Source: Luscinia megarhynchos
Lineage: Eukaryota > Chordata > Aves > Passeriformes > Turdidae
Assembly (NCBI GenBank): GCA_034336665.1
Contig: JAPFBE010000003.1
Coordinates: 15,726,360-15,790,359 of the forward strand
DNA: 64,000 bases
Direction: 5' to 3'
Shown here: positions 60,820 through 64,000 of the stretch, piece by piece
Layout of the letters: each line of letters starts with the position of its first letter
Numbering within the stretch: position 1 is the first letter of the stretch
Program-made: the position numbers and the translations under genes
Notes under the pieces: model-generated
Databases searched by the model: none
What the model was told of the DNA's origin: nothing
What the model saw: the letters and a program-made list of their open reading frames with translations, nothing else

Positions 60820-61620
60820 TAATCATAGAATCACAGAAGGGTTGTCTTCCACTAGACCAGGTTTCTCAGAGCCCAATCCAACCTTGAATACCTCCAGGGA
60901 TGGGGAGTCCACAGCTTCTGTAAAGAATTTCTTCCTAATATCTAATCTAAACCTGCCCTCCTTTAGCTTAGAGCCAATCCCCCTTGTTCACATGCACTTG
61001 TGAAAGTCCCTCTCCAGCTCTACTGCAGCCTCCTTTAGGTACTGGAAGGTGCTATAAGGTCTCACTAGGATTTTCTCATAGGAGAGGTGTGCCAGCCCTG
61101 TGAACAAATCAGTGACCCTCCTCTGGACATGCTCTAATAGGTTCCCATTTTTCTTGCGTTGGGGGGCCCAGACATGGACACAGCACTTCCAGGTGGAGCC
61201 TCACTAGAGCAGAGCAGAGCAGAGCAGGGGGAGAATCTCCTCCCTCACCCTGCTGCCCACACTGCATTTGATACAGTCCAGGATACAACTGGCTGTGCTG
61301 GAGGTGCACTTTGTCATCTCATGCTGAACTTTTCATCCACCAGCAGCCCCAAGTCCTTCTCAGGGGTCCTCTTTATCTGTTCCTCCTCCAATCTCTATTT
61401 CTGCTTGTGACTTTCTCGACCCACGTGCAGGATCTTGCACTTGGCTTTGTTGGTCTTCATGAGGTTTGCACAGGATCAGCTCTCAAGCCTGCCCAGCTCC
61501 CTCTGCATGGGTTCCCTTCCCTCCAGTGTGGCAACTGCACAACTGGGGTTGGTGCATTCAATCCCACTGTCCAATGTTGCTGACAAAGATGTCAAACAAT
61601 CCTGCAGGTCTTGACCTGCA
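60820..61620 (-). repeat. Long CR1 LINE fragment (about 800 bp)
   Basis: Starts with 'aatcatagaatcacagaagg' (CR1 3' end in reverse complement) and runs through known CR1 phrases such as 'tttcttcctaatatctaatc', 'gtgaccctcctctggacatg' and 'cagacatggacacagcactt', up to 'tgctgacaaagatgtcaaac'. It covers the 3' UTR and part of the reverse transcriptase end, with many stops, so it is dead. It contains a short (GAGCA)n expansion at about 61206-61230. Degraded translations here are remnants of the element. Confidence 0.95.
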
Positions 61621-62974
61621 GAGATAGGGAGACCAATGTATGGCTTTGCAACTGCATAGAACACAAGGGGTTTGAAATAGGAAGTAGGACCAATAACTGC
61701 TTTCAGCTTTATGACCTGGATTTTTAGGACGGGATGCAAAGAGAGAAGTGAAAGAACAAATAGCTGAGAAGTTTGTACCCAGTCTAAGTTACCTGATCAG
61801 AGACTGCCTCAGACCTCTAGACCAGCCATTTCATTTGTAAGTCAATAGCTCCTTTATCTTAATGGGTACATGCAGGAATTATCCCTTCACTTCCACCCAG
61901 TGAAAAAATGTCCACTCTGCCCTCCATCCCTTGGGGGTCTAATCCTGACTACACATTGAAGTGCTCAACCTCTTCAAGGAGATCAGTTTCTGGGGCTCTG
62001 CAGGGGGTACTAAATGAGATTGTTGGAAGAGCAGGAGCCAACTAAGGTTTTAAGAGTAAAGCCAAATTCCCCAGAGCAGTGGGCACCTCAAGGAAATGCA
62101 TGTCAACCCCACTTCTGGATGGGAATGTTAAAATGCTGGACTGCTTGTCCTGGTGGAAGCTGAAGCCATTTGCTTAGGCTGGAAGTTTCCCTCTTGGGGA
62201 GGTGATGGGCACAGCACAGTGCAGGCACTGGCAGCAGCCTGGTCTCACCAAGGCTGTGGGTGCTGCACAACCCATCAGGCAGCTGTTTCAGAGGGATCTA
62301 ACAGACTGCAAGTCCTGGCTTTCAGCAAGTCTTGCTGGAGCTCAGAGGGAAAGAAGGGAGGCCCAGGAAAAGTGGTCCCTACTCCTCAGTTTGTTTCCAA
62401 TTACTCCAAAGAATGAGAGACTAGCTGGGAAATATTTAAAGCTTTTTTTAAAGCTGCACACAGTAGAAAAAAAACTAATAGCCAGGATACATTAAAGAGG
62501 AAGCAATCAAAAACTCTTATTCTGACACCTCAACACTTGTCTAGAAGTGTCTCGGTTTACATGTGACAATGATGGAATGCCATCATGACACTTTTCCTGT
62601 AGTGAAGGCTGTGGGCTGGAAGCTTTCAGGGCCTTTTAATTTCTGGTAGTGCCTGCTGAGGGGCTTGGTGGGTTGATACTTTTTAAAAGAGAGAAGAGCA
62701 GAGATTCTTGCTCTGAAAGGAAGAATCCATCCTGCAATGAGACTAGAGGAATGGCGGGCAACAAAGTGCTCCTGAGATGTTGCCCTGTGGAAACACCCCA
62801 TGCAAATATCAGGCTGTGGACAGACAGAAGCAGCCTCTCAGATGGGGGAGTCAGCCAGGACCTGGCAGTGACCCACTGGGCACAGGAGTCCTGGTTCTGG
62901 TCCATTCCACTCATCTGAGCCAAGCTAATGTATGGAGAGGTGCTCTGCAAGAGACATGCCAGGAATAAGATCAG

Positions 62975-64000
62975 TGTTCTAGTGCAAAATTTGCATTTTT
63001 ATTAAAGACATATTTTGGAAGGCCCATTCAAAAATACATTGTGCTCAGTAAAAATTAACCATTTCCATGCTGATAATTAAGGTTACCACAGGATTTTTTT
63101 TTCCTCTTTTAGAATATTTACAGCAACAATAGAAATTGTACAGAAGTAAAGAATGGAATACATGCTCAAAAAAAAATTGGTAAGGTGTACCAACAACAAT
63201 GATACAAAGGGTTGTATACAAACACTTTACAAATGGTTTATTAACTTGCATGAAGTCATCCCTACATATTTAACACATTTTAAAATCAATTTGTATTCCA
63301 GGATTAAAAATGCTAACACCACAACATATCCCTTCCACAACAGAAAGCACGGCAGATTTAAAAGTTTGTGCGCTTTAGATTTCTAGTAGCTGTTAAAAAA
63401 CATCAGGGAATCTTATTCATAAATTTATAAGTTTTGAAAGCTGCCTCCCCAGCCTGTTAATCTGTACTGGCAGATAGTGAAGAAAAAAAAAAAAAGATTT
63501 TCCTAAACTTCATTTTTCCTTCTTTCGTCCAAATGACACAAATTTAAAATTAAGCATTCTACAGTGGAGACCTAAGCAGTCCCAAAATTCCGTATCAGAT
63601 TAACCAGATTTTAAAATGCCTGCATAGAATTTCCAATAAAATTATGGTTTCTGGGAGGAATTGAGCTTATTGTTCCATATACTCAAATATAAAGTTACTT
63701 CTTTCAATTAGTCATATCCTTCAGTAGTACAAGTCTAAGATGTGCACTAGCAAAAAAAAAACAAAAAAAAACAACAAACAAGAAAAAAAAAGGAAAGTCA
63801 AGACAGTTCCCTATGCTTAAAGTTTTGCCTTGTAACTAAAGAGTTAAAAGCTCTGCCACTGGATTTACATGTCAGGAGTTTACACCAAGGGGTTCATACC
63901 CTATAGGAAAATTGAAGAGCGGCTTCCACCTGTGCTATGAACATGCTTTATCCTTATGCTAACGGGAAGCTCTACGACAGCAACTACTTCACAACACATT
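62975..64000 (-). other. Putative 3' UTR of a minus-strand gene, likely CDKL5
   Basis: AT-rich, non-repetitive DNA with no long open frame. Read on the minus strand it ends in an AATAAA (rev. comp. at 62998-63003) followed by AAATTTTGCACTAG. In human, CDKL5 converges on RS1 with a long 3' UTR, so this fits the tail of CDKL5 entering from the right. The assignment rests on synteny and base composition; no CDKL5 coding exon is present to confirm it. Confidence 0.4.
62998..63003 (-). terminator. Candidate poly(A) signal, minus strand
   Basis: TTTATT on the plus strand is AATAAA on the minus strand, at the point where the AT-rich UTR-like segment gives way to more GC-rich intergenic DNA. Confidence 0.4.

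Larger units (their letters stand above)
58140..62970. other. Intergenic region 3' of RS1
   Basis: No coding exon recognised on either strand. The segment contains two CR1 insertions in opposite orientation (59018-59251 plus, 60820-61620 minus). If the neighbouring gene is CDKL5, this is the gap between two convergent genes. Confidence 0.6.

Noticed and set aside
61109..61739. Open frames between 61.1 and 61.7 kb as a possible CDKL5 exon
   Set aside because: Most of this interval is the reverse complement of a CR1 element, and the peptides contain degraded CR1 reverse-transcriptase-end sequence or random text.
1..64000. CRISPR array, prokaryotic operon, phage or endogenous retrovirus
   Set aside because: The window has spliced vertebrate genes and CR1 elements. 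I found no spaced identical repeats, no LTR pairs with a primer binding site, and no gag, pol or env-like frames.

Overview
The window is nuclear DNA from a vertebrate, most likely a bird. It carries several CR1 LINE fragments, one ending in a 3' ATTCTGTG-type microsatellite. Introns are compact: the whole PPEF1 coding region fits in 27 kb. The gene order corresponds to human Xp22.13 (PPEF1, RS1, then CDKL5), here inverted. The species cannot be read from the sequence.

Layout: (1) 1-2977 lies beyond the 3' end of PPEF1. It holds one CR1 fragment and an unassigned exon-like segment at 28-88. (2) 2978-30334, minus strand, is PPEF1, a calcium-regulated serine/threonine phosphatase. I reconstructed 16 coding exons; every junction has GT/AG sites and compatible phase, giving a 663-residue protein with an IQ motif, a PPP catalytic domain and three C-terminal EF-hands. 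(3) 30335-39640 has no recognisable coding sequence and is probably the PPEF1 5' flank or 5' UTR intron. (4) 39690-40250 is a CpG island, followed at 40359-40431 by an intact tRNA-Val(TAC) gene. (5) 40460-45142 has no supported gene. (6) 45143-58055, plus strand, is RS1 (retinoschisin), complete in six coding exons of 52, 26, 106, 142, 196 and 153 bp. These encode 224 residues, the length I recall for the human protein. Intron 1 holds a striking GC-rich 14-bp tandem repeat array (46935-47640). (7) 58056-62970 is intergenic and dominated by two CR1 insertions in opposite orientation. (8) About 62975-64000 is AT-rich and resembles the tail of a minus-strand 3' UTR; from synteny this would be CDKL5, but no CDKL5 coding sequence is visible.

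PPEF1 and RS1 are transcribed divergently from either side of the CpG island and tRNA region. Both families are known for expression in photoreceptors or other sensory neurons, so shared regulation is conceivable, though nothing in the sequence proves it. I found no new multi-gene system. The least ordinary items are the RS1 intron 1 minisatellite, the tRNA gene in the intergenic CpG region, the alternative N-terminus of PPEF1, strong G-quadruplex motifs, and the orphan exon at the left edge.
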